Positions 32,901-44,799 of a DNA stretch of 64,000 nt are shown piece after piece. The notes under the pieces are model-generated. The model searched no databases. It was not told the DNA's origin and was given only the letters and a program-made list of their open reading frames with translations. A program made the translations under genes and the position numbers. The DNA comes from Pseudorasbora parva (Eukaryota > Chordata > Actinopteri > Cypriniformes > Gobionidae): NCBI RefSeq assembly GCF_024679245.1, contig NC_090184.1, forward strand, positions 11,359,233 to 11,423,232. The letters run 5' to 3'. Positions within the stretch are counted from its first letter, which is position 1. Every line of letters begins with the position of its first letter.

Positions 32901-35372
32901 TATGACGACAAGGGACTCTGCTCACTTCAAGAACTAAGAACTAAATTCTGTTTACCAGCATCCTCATACTTTGTCTTTTTTCAATTACGCTCGGCTCTCA
33001 AGGCGTGTGGAGTCCCTTGGGTATCCCCTATTTCTCCTCATCCTATGTGGGATTGGATCGCTTCACACTCTGGTCGGCCATCTGTCTCATTAATATACAG
33101 TAAAATTAATGATCATATTGCAAAGCCTCTTTCTATTAAGTTTATCTGGAATCGGGAATTATCCGATCTGAACTTATCTGTCGACTGGGAGAGGGTATGG
33201 TCTAATCTGATTTTAACTTCTAAAAATTTGGCTCACCGTCTTATTCATTTTAAAGTCATTCATAGAGCATACATAACCCCTTACAAAAGGTTTAAAATGA
33301 AAATGCAATCAACCTATAACTGCCATATCTGTAAAACTTGTAGCAACTCAGGCGAATCAAACACACAATCGCCAGTTACATTTAACAAATATGTTTTGAA
33401 AGTTGTGCTTACTGACAGACCTTCCCCCAACACAACAGAGAAAGATTCTTCGTCACCCTGGAAACCATCTGATAAGATGTTTTATGGCTCAAAAGAATTT
33501 GGCCACATGAAGTCTTATACACAAAGAGCTTAAGACACAGAGCTTTTGCCTCAAATTATAGACAAACCATCTATAAATGAACATGCACCCCAGGACATTA
33601 TATGTAAACACATAACTGTCTTGTAAAATGTTTATTCCGTATGGTATTTTGCATCTTTTTGTCTTTGTCTTAACAAAGTACTAGTTCAGATAACCTCATA
33701 TATGTCATGTCTCCTATCAAATTAATGCTCACTTCACGACTTACACTTCCATGTATATCACTTATTCAGAAAATGCAGTGTGTGTTTGTTGCATTAATTA
33801 TAGTATGAAGACTCAGAGACCCACTGAGTCGAATTTTCAAACAAAGAGCCATAAATCTGCTGAGGAATTTCCCGCCTGGAAATCCCAACAATCTCATTGG
33901 TTAAGTCTAACCCTGGAGGGTGGGACTTCTTCCAGACCTTAAAAGACCAGTGGAGACAATCTTCTCCCTCTTACTCCGCTCTTCTCTTCTCCGAAAATCT
34001 CTTGCTCTTACTTCTCCAACTCTCTCCCTGTGGGAGCCAACACCCACGGGGGGGGGCTGGCACTTAAGCCATGCCACCAATGCAGGCCCTCCAAGCGGGC
34101 CTCAGCCCTTCCAAAAATCTTCTCTTCTACAATCCGATCTTCAAGAACACGAAGCATCGCTAAAGCAAACGGCTGCTTCCCTCCCAACCTCGGAAAGGAC
34201 CGCCGGACACGCAGAGATACACGCACACAAGCGAGAAGCCAAAACGAAACCAAAAAAAAAGAATGCAAGTATTCTTATTCTTACTGCTGTAAAGAGGGTG
34301 TGTTATGTCCCCGTTGGGACAAGTTAACTCCGTGAAGGTCGTATTGGATGAACTGAAGGAAAGCTGTTTCTTACCCTCCCCCACTCTCTTTCTCTCTCTC
34401 TCTCTTTTATCTCTCTCTAACTTCAGTCTAGTCATTATTCTCTTTTATGTATTCTTTCGTTAATATCTATACTTCTACTCTCTTGATGCATATTTAGTAT
34501 GTACTTTCTGTGTGAATTGTAGTGTTATTTTTAGTCTGTGTTTATTAAACCTCCAAAAGACATTTAATGAGTTGAATCTGTTATTCTGCCACATACACAA
34601 AGTCAATGAAACTTGTGATCTAACGTTACCTGACTGCTTATGCTACTATGTTAGTAAAGTAAACTGTATGACCATTTGAAATATTGAACTTATCCTGATC
34701 AGTAAAGTTAATGTTTCTTATGCGCTCGTAAAGCATTAATCCCTTATTGAGAATTGATTTGAAAAGTCTATAACTAATTTGCAGGACAAACTTAGTAGGA
34801 TAATTTCAAGCAATTTCATAAAGGGTTACTTGTATTTAATTAAACAATTTTCCCTATCGGAAAATTTTAATAAGTAATGAATGACTGGCAAATAATATTC
34901 ATAAATTCATGAATATTGAATATTAAATCCCTTTTGAGTTAATTATTCCCCGAGACATTAAACTCATCAGTCGTTGTTGTTACAAACTGTAGCATCAGGT
35001 ACTTTTCTTCACATGTTTTGGGAGTGTCCAATCGTTGCCAATCTATGGACTCATGTAAATTTAGTCTTGTCCTCTTTGCTACAAATTGATTACAGATCTA
35101 ATCTAGGTCTATGTCTTCTCAATGATGATTCTGACTCCTGTTTAACTCTATTACAAAAGAGAATGTTGTTTGCTGGGTTTACAGCAGCAAAGAAGACAAT
35201 AATACAGAATTGGTTTACCCCGAACATGTGTGTAAAAACTTACTGGATACATAGCCTTCTTATAATTGTGACTTGTGAATGTACAACAGCACGAATTAAC
35301 AAGGCTAAACCCAAGACCATTGATGCATGGCAATGTTTTTCCTCCAGCATATTGGAATATGTAAAGGAATAA
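29960..35372 (+). pseudogene. L1 ORF2: endonuclease-RT, frameshifted and LTR-split
   Basis: The endonuclease (29960-31216) has SLNVNGLNSPIKRTRI, LIQETHLKQGD, VGGDFNAVINP, SRIDYIFLS and LLSDHAAV. An extra T in a run near 31190 shifts the frame just before the RT. The RT (31317 to about 33338) has KSPGLDGLPPELY, NYRPISLIPCD, VFSLDAEKAFDRLEW, GTRQGCPFSPLLFC and an intact SLYADDIILYL. The C-terminal HICKT is cut by a solo LTR at 33339 and resumes at 34985 with VASGTFLHMFWECPIVANLW, ending at 35372. L1 clade by motif. Two lesions only. Confidence 0.9.
33339..34984 (+). mobile_element. 1.65-kb solo LTR, probably of an endogenous retrovirus-like element
   Basis: It starts TGTAGCAAC and ends GTTGTTACA (imperfect inverted termini TG..CA). 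It is flanked by AACT at 33335-33338 and 34985-34988, a 4-bp duplication that precisely interrupts L1 ORF2. A TATA-like 'gaccttaaaag' lies near 33935 and a poly(A)-like 'attaaa' near 34544, setting plus orientation. It has no gag, pol or env. The 1.6-kb length with a 4-bp duplication is seen in some retrovirus-type LTRs, but the family is not determined. Confidence 0.75.
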
Positions 35373-35427
35373 GAATGTAAAGTAGCTCCTTTTTATTTTT
35401 TATGGGATTTATTATTATTATTATTAT

Positions 35428-35505
<78 letters not shown>
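35428..35505. repeat. (TA)n microsatellite in L1 3' UTR
   Basis: Nearly pure (TA)n preceded by (TTA)n. Confidence 0.95.
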
Positions 35506-35509
<4 letters not shown>

Positions 35510-38500
35510 TATCTTTTTATTTATATTTATTTATTTTTCTATTATGATTATTATATTTAGATTCATTTATTGATGACTAATCTGTTGCTTCCCCTTCCCT
35601 GTTGGTTTGTTTGGATTTTATTTTGTTATATGTGAAACAATAAAAAGTTGATCACAAAAAAAAAAGACACATTGGGATTGGCATTTAGAGACATTCTAAA
35701 CTCTATTGGAGATAGACAACACGTATCGGGACCCACTCATCGCCTTAATCATACTTTAGATCTAATAATGTCACATGGAATAAATGTTGATACTGTTAAA
35801 ATTCTGCAGCAGAGCGATGACATCTCAGATCATTACCTAATATCATGTATACTTAAATTACCTAAGGCTGCAAAGCCATCCCCTCGCTTCAAATATGGCA
35901 GGACGATAACCACTGCCACTAAAGACTGCTTTGTACATAATCTTCCTCATCAGTTCCATCTCCTCAGCATTACATATAGCCAAGAGGAACTTGATGCTGC
36001 AACAGAAACTATTGACTCTCTCTTTACTAGCACTTTAGACATAGTTGCTCCCCGGCGCTTAAAGAAGATTAAAGCAAATAATCCAATGCCATGGTACAAC
36101 GAGCACACTCGGGCCCTTGAAACAGCAGCCAGAAAAATGGAGCGCAGCTGGAAGAAAACAAAACTGGAGGTTTTTCGCAATTTGTGGAAAGAGAGCATGA
36201 TGGCATATAGAAAGGCCATTAAAAACTGCTAGATCTGCTTATTTCTCAACTCTTTTAGAAGAAAACAAACACAACCCTAAGTATTTATTCGATACAGTGG
36301 CTAAATTATCAAAAAATAAAGCTTCAGCTTCTGACGTTTGTAAACAACACAGCAGTAATGACTTTATGAACTTCTTTACTAGTAAGATTGATAATACTAG
36401 GAATAAAATTATAAGTATGCAGCCGTCTACTACAGTATCACTTCAGACAGAGCATTGTAGTGTCACTGAGGAAAAAGTACACTCATTCACTACTATAGGA
36501 GGAGAAGAATTGGCTAAACTTGTTAAATCATCAAAATCAACAACATGTATGCTTGACCCTATACCGACTAGGCTATTAAAAGAGATACTTCCAGAGGTCA
36601 TAGATCCTCTGCTTAATATCATTCATTCATCTTTGACATTAGGATATGTACCGAAAACTTTTAAGTTGGCTATAATTAAACCACTTATTAAAAAAACGCA
36701 ACTTGATCCTAAAGAATTAGTCAATTACAGGCCAATCTCGAATCTACCGTTTCTATCAAAAATACTAGAAAAGGCCGTGTCTTCACAATTATGTTTCTTT
36801 TTAGAAAGAAATGGTATATGCGAGGATTTCCAGTCAGGATTTAAACCGTATCATAGTACTGAGACTGCTCTCATTAGAGTTACAAATTATTTACTCTTAT
36901 CATCTGATCGTGGTTGTATCTCTCTATTAGTGTTACTCGATCTTAGCGCTGCATTCGATACCATCGATCACAATATTCTTCTGAATAGAATCGAAAATTA
37001 TGTTGGCGTTAGTGGAACTGCTTTGGCGTGGTTTAAATCGTACTTATCTGACCGTTATCAGTTTGTAGCAGTAAATGAAGAGATGTCACACCGATCACAA
37101 GTTCAGTATGGGGTACCGCAAGGCTCAGTGTTAGGACCGTTGCTTTTCACCCTGTATATGCTACCATTGGGAGATATCATTAGGAAGCATGGCGTTAGTT
37201 TTCATTCTTATGCTGACAATACTCAGCTCTATATTTCCTCACGCCCTGATGAAACCTACCAATTCAGAAGATTAACGGAATGCATAGCTGATATAAAAAA
37301 TTGGATGAATAGTAATTTCCTGCAACTTAATTCAGATAAAACTAAACTTTTAATTATTGGACAGAAAAGCTCCACAAGTAGTAACCGAGAATACTGTCTA
37401 ACACTTGATGACTGCTCTGTCAAGCCCTCGTCGTCAGTGAGGAACCTGGGTGTGCTCTTTGATACCAATCTTTCATTTGAAAGCCACGTTTCTAGCATCT
37501 GTAAAACTGCATTCTATCATCTTAAAAATATATCTAAATTACGGCACATGCTTTCAATGCAAAATGCTGAACAGTTAGTACATGCGTTCATGAGCTCAAG
37601 GCTAGATTATTGTAATGCTCTACTGGGTGGTTGCCCTGCTCGCTTAATAAACAAACTCCAGCTAGTCCAAAATGCAGCAGCTCGAGTTCTTACTAGAACC
37701 AGGAAGTATGATCATATTAGTCCAGTTCTGTCAACACTGCACTGGCTCCCTATTAAACATCGCATACATTTTAAAATCTTGCTTATTACTTACAAAGCAC
37801 TAAATAGTTTAGCTCCCCGGTACTTAAGCGAGCTTTTAACACATTATACTCCATCACGTCTATTGCGGTCTCAAAACTCTGGCCAGTTGATAATACCTAG
37901 AATATCTAAATCAACTGCAGGCGGTCGATCATTTTCCTATTTAGCTCCTAAACTCTGGAATAGTCTTCCTAGCATTGTTCGGGAAGCAGACACACTCTGT
38001 CAGTTTAAATCTAGACTAAAAACACATCTCTTTACTATGGCATACACATAGAACATTTTTAACTTTCATTATTCAGATCAATTGACTGATTGTTAGGCTG
38101 CATTAACTAGGTCAGCCGGAACCGGGAACACTTCCCATAACACCTGATGTACTCGTTACATCATAAAAAGAGTGGCATCTACGCTAATGTTAGTCTCTCT
38201 GTTTATCCCGAGGTTTATCCCGGATCTGGGCCCTGTCCGGATCGGATGGTGGACCTGCCTGGACATGACCAACGCATCCTGGAGTGTCTGCTGAGCCGTG
38301 TCAAATGGTGTCCCCATCTGAATTTTCCTCACTGGCACGACATGCTCAAAACCCGTCTTCGGCGCAATAATTCCGATCTTTCATGTATTCATACTCTTGT
38401 GTAATCGACGCCCTATCCTAAATAAATCTGTCTCTTCCGTGATACCCTGACATTTTGAATATTCCAATCTAATATGATTTCTGAACTGTAAGGTTGCCAG

Positions 38501-38929
38501 AATAATAATCTTACACGGTGTGTTAATAGGCCAGAGGAGAACTGGCAACCCGACTGAGTCTGGTTTCTGCCAAGGTTTATTTTACTCCATCATGCCCCGA
38601 TGGAGTTTTGGTTCCTTGCCACTGTCGCCTTTGGCTTGGCTTGCTCAGTTGGGGACACTAAAAATATGATTAAAGTTATTCAACTTATTATACAAATAAA
38701 ATGTATGAATTAGGTCTTATTTAATTCTATAAACTATAATACTGTTCTGCCAACATTGTCGCTATATGATAAATTAAAATAAGCAGATAACATCACTGTT
38801 TTCTCCAGTACGACTGTACAGCCAAATCTAATTTTGTCGCAATATTATCCTGTTTGACACTGTGAAGCTGCTTTGACACAATCGTGATTGTAAAAGCGCT
38901 ATATAAATAAAGTTGATTGATTGATTGAT

Positions 38930-38930
<1 letters not shown>

Positions 38931-39004
<74 letters not shown>
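38931..39004. repeat. (TA)n microsatellite after the L2 tail
   Basis: A pure (TA)n run that continues directly from the 'ttgattgattga' LINE tail. Confidence 0.95.
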
Positions 39005-39007
<3 letters not shown>

Positions 39008-39055
39008 GCTATTAAATCAAAATATATATCCAGCATGTGCTGTCGAATAAAGTCG

Positions 39056-39925
39056 CTGGCTGCTGGAGATGCCGCTGCACTGACATCTCCCGGTGAACGT
39101 CAATGGCCGCTGCAGATGCCGGTACACTGACGGCCGCTGGAGATGCCGGTACACTGACGGCCGCTAGAGATGCCGGTACACTGACGTCTCCCGGTGAACG
39201 TCCATGGCCGCTGGAGATGCCGGTACACTGATGGCTGCTTGAGATGCCGATACACTGACATCTCCCGGTGAACGTCCATGGCCGCTGGAGATGCCGGTAA
39301 AGTGACGGCCGCTGGAGATGCCAGTACACCGACATCTCCCGGTGAATGTCCATGGCCGCTGGAGATGCCACTACACTGACATCTGGCGGTGAACGTCCAT
39401 GGCCGCTGGAGATGCCGGTACACTGACGGCCGCTAGAGATAGCGGTACACTGACATCTCCCGGTGAACGACCATGGCCGCTGAAGATGCCGGTACACTGA
39501 TGGCCGCTGGAGATGCCGGTACACTGACATCTCCCGGTGAACGTCCATGGCCGCTGGAGATGCCGGTAAAGTGACGGCCGCTGGAGATGCCAGTACACCG
39601 ACATCTCCCGGTGAATGTCCATGGCCGCTGGAGATGCCACTACACTGACATCTGGCGGTGAACGTCCATGGCCGCTGGAGATGCCGGTACACTGACGGCC
39701 GCTAGAGATAGCGGTACACTGACATCTCCCGGTGAACGACCATGGCCGCTGAAGATGCCGGTACACTGATGGCCGCTGGAGATGCCGGTACACTGACATC
39801 TCCCGGTGAACGTCCATGGCCGCTGGAGATGCCGGTACACCGACATCTCCCGGTGAACGTCCATGGCCGCTGGAGATGCCACTACACTGACATCTGGCGG
39901 TGAACGTCCATGGCCGCTTCGAGAT
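39056..39925. repeat. GC-rich minisatellite with 269-bp higher-order repeat
   Basis: An array of about 47-bp units containing 'ccgctggagatgccggtaca' and 'catctcccggtgaacgtcc', mixed with shorter units of about 27 bp that lack the second half. A block of 269 bp is repeated nearly exactly (first copy ends at 39546, second near 39815), showing higher-order amplification. Long minus-strand frames (repeats of HLQRPWTFTGRCQC) arise from the repeat and are not called as genes. Confidence 0.92.
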
Positions 39926-40230
39926 GCCAGTGCCACATTTTGCGCCAGGCCCTACTGTTTTAATGGGGAAAAAAACTAGCCCTAGCTAAAAAAAAATCAG
40001 CCATGTCATAACTGATTTTGCACTTATCGGTCACAATAATATCTTTATATTTTATGTTTTATGAAATAGGGTTGACGTCAGTGAAAATCTCACAAATATT
40101 AATAATAGATACAGTAATACAAAAATACTGCATCCTGTTCACCGCTCATTTTCGTCAGCTGAAAACGTGTTTGAAAATCGTAAATTGACCCAAAGCGCCA
40201 TCTGCTGTTCTGGTAGAGGAAGTTGCTCAA
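39926..40230. other. No recognisable feature
   Basis: Spacer between two tandem repeat arrays. No gene is seen. Confidence 0.4.
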
Positions 40231-40466
40231 CTGCATTTGTGAGAAAATCTGCCTGAACTGCATTTGTGAGAAAATCTGCTCGAACTGCATTTGTGAGAAA
40301 ATCAGTGCGAACTGCATTTGTGAGAAAATCGGCTCCAACTGCATTTGTGAGAAAATCTGCCTGAACTGCATTTGTGAGAAAATCTGCTCGAACTGCATTT
40401 GTGAGAAAATCAGTGCGAGCTGCATTTGTGAGAAAATCGGCTCCAACTACATTTGTGAGAAAATTA
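40231..40466. repeat. 27-bp tandem repeat, nine units, 4-unit higher order
   Basis: Units start at 40231, 40258, 40285, 40312, 40339, 40366, 40393, 40420 and 40447 with the core 'ctgcatttgtgagaaaatc'. Variable ends cycle as ctgcctgaa, ctgctcgaa, cagtgcga, cggctccaa and repeat in the same order, giving a 108-bp higher-order period. The ninth unit is degenerate. Being a multiple of three, it keeps frames open on both strands (NCICEKICL type on plus). Confidence 0.95.
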
Positions 40467-40988
40467 AGCTGAGAGATTGTAACAGATATGTAGCCTATGC
40501 ATTTGTGTGGACTAGATTTGGTATTTGTTCAAAGGTTGAACAAATGCAATATGTAGGATGGTTTGTATTTATTTGTGAAATATGTATGCTCACTTATTTA
40601 TTTGCAAAACACAATAGATGTATTTGTTACTCCTCTGCGTTTTCACTCAAACTGTTCTTTGTAATTGCACATCGCTTTCTGTTTATTTGCAAGTCGAGTT
40701 TTCCTTTGCAAAGCAGATCGTGTTTGTTTGCAAAATGCTGGATTTGTTTGTTTAATTATGGCACAAAAATCTTTCTATAAAGGACACACACTAGGTCTGC
40801 TCTGCATGTCTCGGGCTGAAACATGCCCAATTGGTGATCAAGAACCCTGGCTCCTGTAAACAATGGAAGAGTCCACCATGAAGAGTCTTCGATGTAGGCT
40901 AGCACGCCAAGCTAGCCTGTCAAGCCAAGACTCCCTCGTGTCACCTAGCACTGTCCCAGCTGCCACTCCGCAGGTAACCATTACTGTA

Positions 40989-42594
40989 CAGTCCCTGACA
41001 AAAGTCTTGTCGCTTATCTATTTTCTAGAAATACCTGATATTAACCTGACTTTTAATTAATTCATTGGTGTTAAAAATAGCTCATATGAAAAGCTAAAAC
41101 CCTCCCAAATGATGTTTAATGCACTGAAATAAATAATTTTCACAGAAAAAATATTTATCATTTAATCAAGACAGAAAGGTCAAATTTTGGCAAGACAAAA
41201 GTTTTGTCGCCTATACAGAAATTGAACAAATGTACTGCAAATACAAAAATATGTCAGCAAATTAAGTTGTGGTGCTGTGAGATCCAAATGTTATATCTTG
41301 TATGACTTCCATGAGCTTGAAGGACTGCATCCATGCGGTTTGGCAAGGATTCATACAATTTATTGATGAAGTCATCAGGAATAGCTAAGAAAGCAGTCTT
41401 GCATGCCCCCCAGAGTTCATCAATATTCTTTGGTTTCGTCTTCCATGCGTCCTCTTTCATCCTACCCCACATATGCTCAATGATGTTAATGTCTGGTGAC
41501 TGAGCTGGCCAATCCTGGAGCATCTTGATCTTCTTCGCCTTGAGGAACTTTGATGTGGAGATGGAAGTATGCGATGGAGCACCGTCCTGCTGCAGAATTT
41601 GGCCTCTTTTATGGTTGGGAATATAAGAGGTAGCTAAGATTTCTTGGTATTTTAGACTATTGATGTTGCCTTCCACCCTGCAGATCTCTCGCACACCCCC
41701 ATACTGGATGTAACCCCAGACCATGATTTTTCCACCACCAAACTTCACTGTTTTCTGGGTGAATCTCGGATCCATTCAGGCACCAGTAGGTCTCCTGCAA
41801 TATTTGCGGCGACTGTGGTGTAATTCAAAAGAAGATTCATCTGAAAAATCCACCTTCTGCCCCTTTTCCTGCGTCCATCCTTTTAGCAGGCTGTGGGCCT
41901 TGGCAAATGCCACACAGTTTTTCAATTGTCTTTTGTTTAGTGCTGGCTTCTGGGCACTGATTCGACCATGGAGGTTGACACAGGGACTTCAGGTGACCAG
42001 GTCTCGTGGAGCTCTGCTGCAGTGGAAAATGGGCAGGCCTTGGATTTTCGAGCCAACAAACGGTCCTCTTGAGCAGTTGTCTTGCGGGGTCTGCCTGACC
42101 TGGGCTTGTCAAAAACGTCTCCAGTCTCTTAAAATCTTTTTTTTATCCTCTGTACTTGATGCTGAGACACATTGAAGGTGTCTGCCACATCAGCAGTGGA
42201 TCTGGTCTTCATTCTCATGATAATCAAAACTTTAGTCTCTGGGTGAATCATAGGCATGTTTGCAGAGGTCTAGTTGCAGTTGATGTGAAGGTCTAGCATA
42301 CTGGGGTTCTTTTTATATACACTTGAGACCTAATTGATCCATTATTAGTCACAGGTGAAGCTCATATGACAAGGCGACAACACTTATGTCTTTGCAAAAA
42401 TTGACTCAATCGGCTTTACCAAGCTGTGAATATTAGAATACTTTTTGAAAGTTTAGTTTTTCACTGAAACATTATCACAAAAGCTGGTGGGATTAAAATG
42501 AGCAATTTCTTGTAAAAAAAAATCTTGATTAGAAATATATTTCAGCGGCACTTTAGGTCAATTTGTACACCGACAATACTTTTGTCAGGGACTG
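40989..42594 (-). mobile_element. Tc1/mariner element, DD35E-type, degraded
   Basis: 1606 bp between TA at 40987-40988 and 42595-42596, both ends CAGTCCCTGACAAAAGT inward with an imperfect inner continuation. It carries a broken transposase on the minus strand. The flanks rejoin a DIRS gag frame when the element is removed. Confidence 0.9.
41254..42260 (-). pseudogene. DD35E Tc1/mariner transposase, broken
   Basis: The minus frame at 42260 starts MPMIHPETKVLIIMRMKTRS (a helix-turn-helix region with TADVADTFNVSQHQVQRI). After frameshifts, FSDESSF (first catalytic D) appears near 41845, then a TGA at about 41778, then MDPRFTQKTVKFGGGKIMVW to the end. The second D lies in QQDGAPSHTS and the E in INIIEHMWGRM, with 35 residues between. 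The spacing suggests a DD35E lineage distinct from the DD34E copies. Not functional. Confidence 0.8.
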
Positions 42595-43581
42595 TAGTAG
42601 AGCTGCCTGCCATGGCAGCTTTATCCTGGGGTCAAGAGCTCAATGTCTGCATCCCTCTGCCTAGCATGCTCAGCACGGACAAGGTTGAGGACGCACTCAA
42701 TTTAGAGGAAGAGGGACAATTTTATTATCTTCTCTCTGAAGAAGAGGAAGATTTAGAGGACTCCCCTTTCCTTCCCCCTGTGCACTCGGCACAACTCCTC
42801 GACGCAGCAGAAAACCACGGAAGAGGCGGGTGGAGCACCATCCTCTCCGCTTCTCAGTGTTTATCTGCAAGATGTGTGCAAACGCCCTGCAGATAAACTA
42901 AATATTCTGTGGCCTACCATGGTAGTGGAGACTGTCAGCTCCGTCCAGTATTTCCAACATTCCTGGAGGAGGTTGCAGTGACCTCAAAGGACAAACCATT
43001 CACCAGTAAGATTCCCATGCAAGGAGTATCCGTGCTTGACATGGAGGGGATGGAGAAGGATGGCCTTCTCTGAATGCCCCCCATGGAGCCACTAGTTGCC
43101 ACCACGCCACTTACACCGAGAGTGCACGGTGGCTGCAAATCCGACTCTACTATCTAAAGTGGACAGATTTCAGTCGAGCATGACGGAACGTGCTTACAAA
43201 GCAGTCGCTCTCTCTGTCAGGGCTTTGCATGCGATCTCTATGCTGCAGGACAAAGCGTCGACCATGCCAGGTCAGACATATTGGGTCAGACACAGATCTG
43301 TGTCTGCGCAGAGATGCGCAGTTCAAGCCGCGGGCAAGGCCATGGCCTCAATGGTCATTCAGGAGGGAGGACAATGGCTTAACTTGGCTAATCTCTCGGA
43401 CAGGGAAAAAGAAGCCATCCTGGATGCACCGGTGGTCACAGAGGGCATTTTTGGCTCAGCTCTGACACTGATGCAAAAAAGATGTGAGGAAAAGAAGAGG
43501 GATGATGAGGCTTTGCAACTATGCATGCCCAGAAAGTCACTGACTGCTGTAACTACTCGGTCTTTAAACAGTCCACGCTTC

Positions 43582-44030
43582 TGAAGTACTGATGTCCTTT
43601 AGTACTCTTTTATTTATACATTTGAGACAATGTGAAAACTAAAATGTAAACAAAGAAAACAAACACAGGTTTTACATACAATCCCATAAAGACCCAAAAT
43701 CAAATAAAGAAATATATAAGATTAACTCATTTACCGTGTTTGCCTGTAGCCAACAGTAGAATCATCAGAAGCCCATGCATATCTCAATTCATGTTTGCCA
43801 TTCTGTTGACACTAACACTTCCGGGTTAAATAAACCAGGAAGAGTCACATAACCAATCAGTACAACTAAATAAAATCCAATACCACCAAAATTACCTAAA
43901 TTAATACACATGCAAAAATAATCACATTTAAATAAAACAATACAAAATAAAAGAAAAATAAACATTAACCCATAAAACCCCACCAATATATTACATATAT
44001 GTATACACCATACATGAATACACCATACTC
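43582..44030 (-). mobile_element. Possible solo LTR inside DIRS gag
   Basis: AT-rich, non-coding, and separating two gag parts. On the minus strand it begins TGTATTCATG and ends CAGTACTTCA with 'aataaaagag' 25-30 bp before the end, consistent with an LTR and its poly(A) signal. No clear target duplication was found. Confidence 0.35.
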
Positions 44031-44270
44031 CGCCACCTCTGCAGACCTTCGAACAGGCTGCGGCCCACCCACCCCCAGCTTTCGTATTCCTAAACGGCAG
44101 AGACCAATCATAACTGCAGCTGCTCAGAGCAGAGTACCGGAACAGAGAACTACCTGGTCTAGAAAGCACTATCCGCCCACAACGGGTGAGACGGTTCAGC
44201 CAGCTCCTCAACCTCATCCTCATGCCCATTCTCAGGGAGCGAGGAGGAAGAAGAAGGCAGTTTGATGGGA

Positions 44271-44799
44271 TCTTTCCCAGGGATGGGAGCCCACAGCCCC
44301 CCTGTTCGCTAGCTCCTGACCCTCAAAAGTTCAGTGTTCGTCCCACTTTCCACTGTTCTGTGTGGAAAACAGAGCCTGGCCTGGCCAGGGGAAACAAAGT
44401 GGTGAAAAAAACGGTGTAGTGGTGCACACCCACCCACTAGTCACAAGCACTTTCTATGTTCAAAACTCAATAAAGTTTTCACCGTAGCCCCAAAACATGT
44501 TGAAAAACATAATGCCACAAAAAAAAATGCAAAACACATTAACAGAACACAATATCAAATCTCCTAGGGGGGTTAACACCCCCTTAGATGTGACGAGACA
44601 CTTAAACTCTGTCCCGCGTATGCTTAGTACAGACCACAAACTCATTCACGATTCAGCCGCACGATGGCACCAGAACACTGCAAATAAACAAGTGACGAGA
44701 TTGCACACAGTCCCGCCGGGAATTGAGAACAGTACAGTCCGGGTACAGAATGCAGTTTGTCACTTCTCCCCCGCAGTTCAAAGGGATAATTAATTCTCA
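44271..44799 (+). other. Degenerate gag-pol linker of the old DIRS
   Basis: No long open frame. A segment near 44720 resembles the region preceding RT in DIRS. Otherwise nothing is recognised. Confidence 0.4.

Larger units (their letters stand above)
28279..35660 (+). mobile_element. Full-length L1 LINE with 17-bp TSD, hosting an LTR
   Basis: The target duplication AAAAAGACACATTGGGA occurs at 28262-28278 and 35661-35677, within L2 ORF2. The element has a short 5' UTR, ORF1 (28391-29443), ORF2 (29960 to about 35372), a 3' UTR with a (TA)n tract, and a poly(A)-like end 'aataaaaagttgatcac' plus A-run. Without the inserted LTR it would be about 5.7 kb, normal for fish L1/Tx1-type elements. Confidence 0.95.
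27685..38051 (+). pseudogene. L2 ORF2: endonuclease-RT, interrupted and mutated
   Basis: Segment 27685-28278 begins the endonuclease (LGLLNIRSL, CLTETWLKPDD, VYRPPGHN, IVGDFNIHVDN). After the L1 insertion it resumes in frame at 35661 (KDTLGLAFRD, SDHYLISC). The RT domain runs from 36297 to 38051 with LVLLDLSAAFDTIDHNIL and QYGVPQGSVLGPLLFTLYM. A one-base insertion near 36208 shifts the frame. The catalytic YADD is changed to YADN at 37209-37220 by G to A at 37218; the other two L2 copies keep GAT here. This removes a metal-binding Asp and should abolish polymerase activity. Confidence 0.9.
40863..44270 (+). pseudogene. DIRS gag-like ORF, interrupted
   Basis: The N-terminus at 40863 (MEESTMKSLRCRLARQASLS) is cut by a transposon at 40989 and resumes at 42597 (ELPAMAALSWGQELNV, FYYLLSEEEEDLEDSPF). 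A later part at 43096-43584 has SKVDRFQSSMTERAYKAVAL, KASTMPGQTYWV, MASMVIQEGGQWLNLANLSD and REKEAILDAPV, comparable with the gag of the intact DIRS (METHIONINE-rich 'LNLSGMKEKEKSFLLDSPIA' region). After an LTR-like insertion the basic C-terminus (GARRKKKAV) ends near 44265. Several frameshifts are present. Confidence 0.65.

Noticed and set aside
39012..39936. Long minus-strand open frames (up to 226 codons)
   Set aside because: They are read-through of the minisatellite; peptide repeats change frame and unit content with no start context or domain.
40099..40780. Open frames on both strands across the 27-bp array, and superficial likeness to a CRISPR array
   Set aside because: Units are contiguous with no unique spacers, the genome is eukaryotic, and frames are open because the period is a multiple of three.
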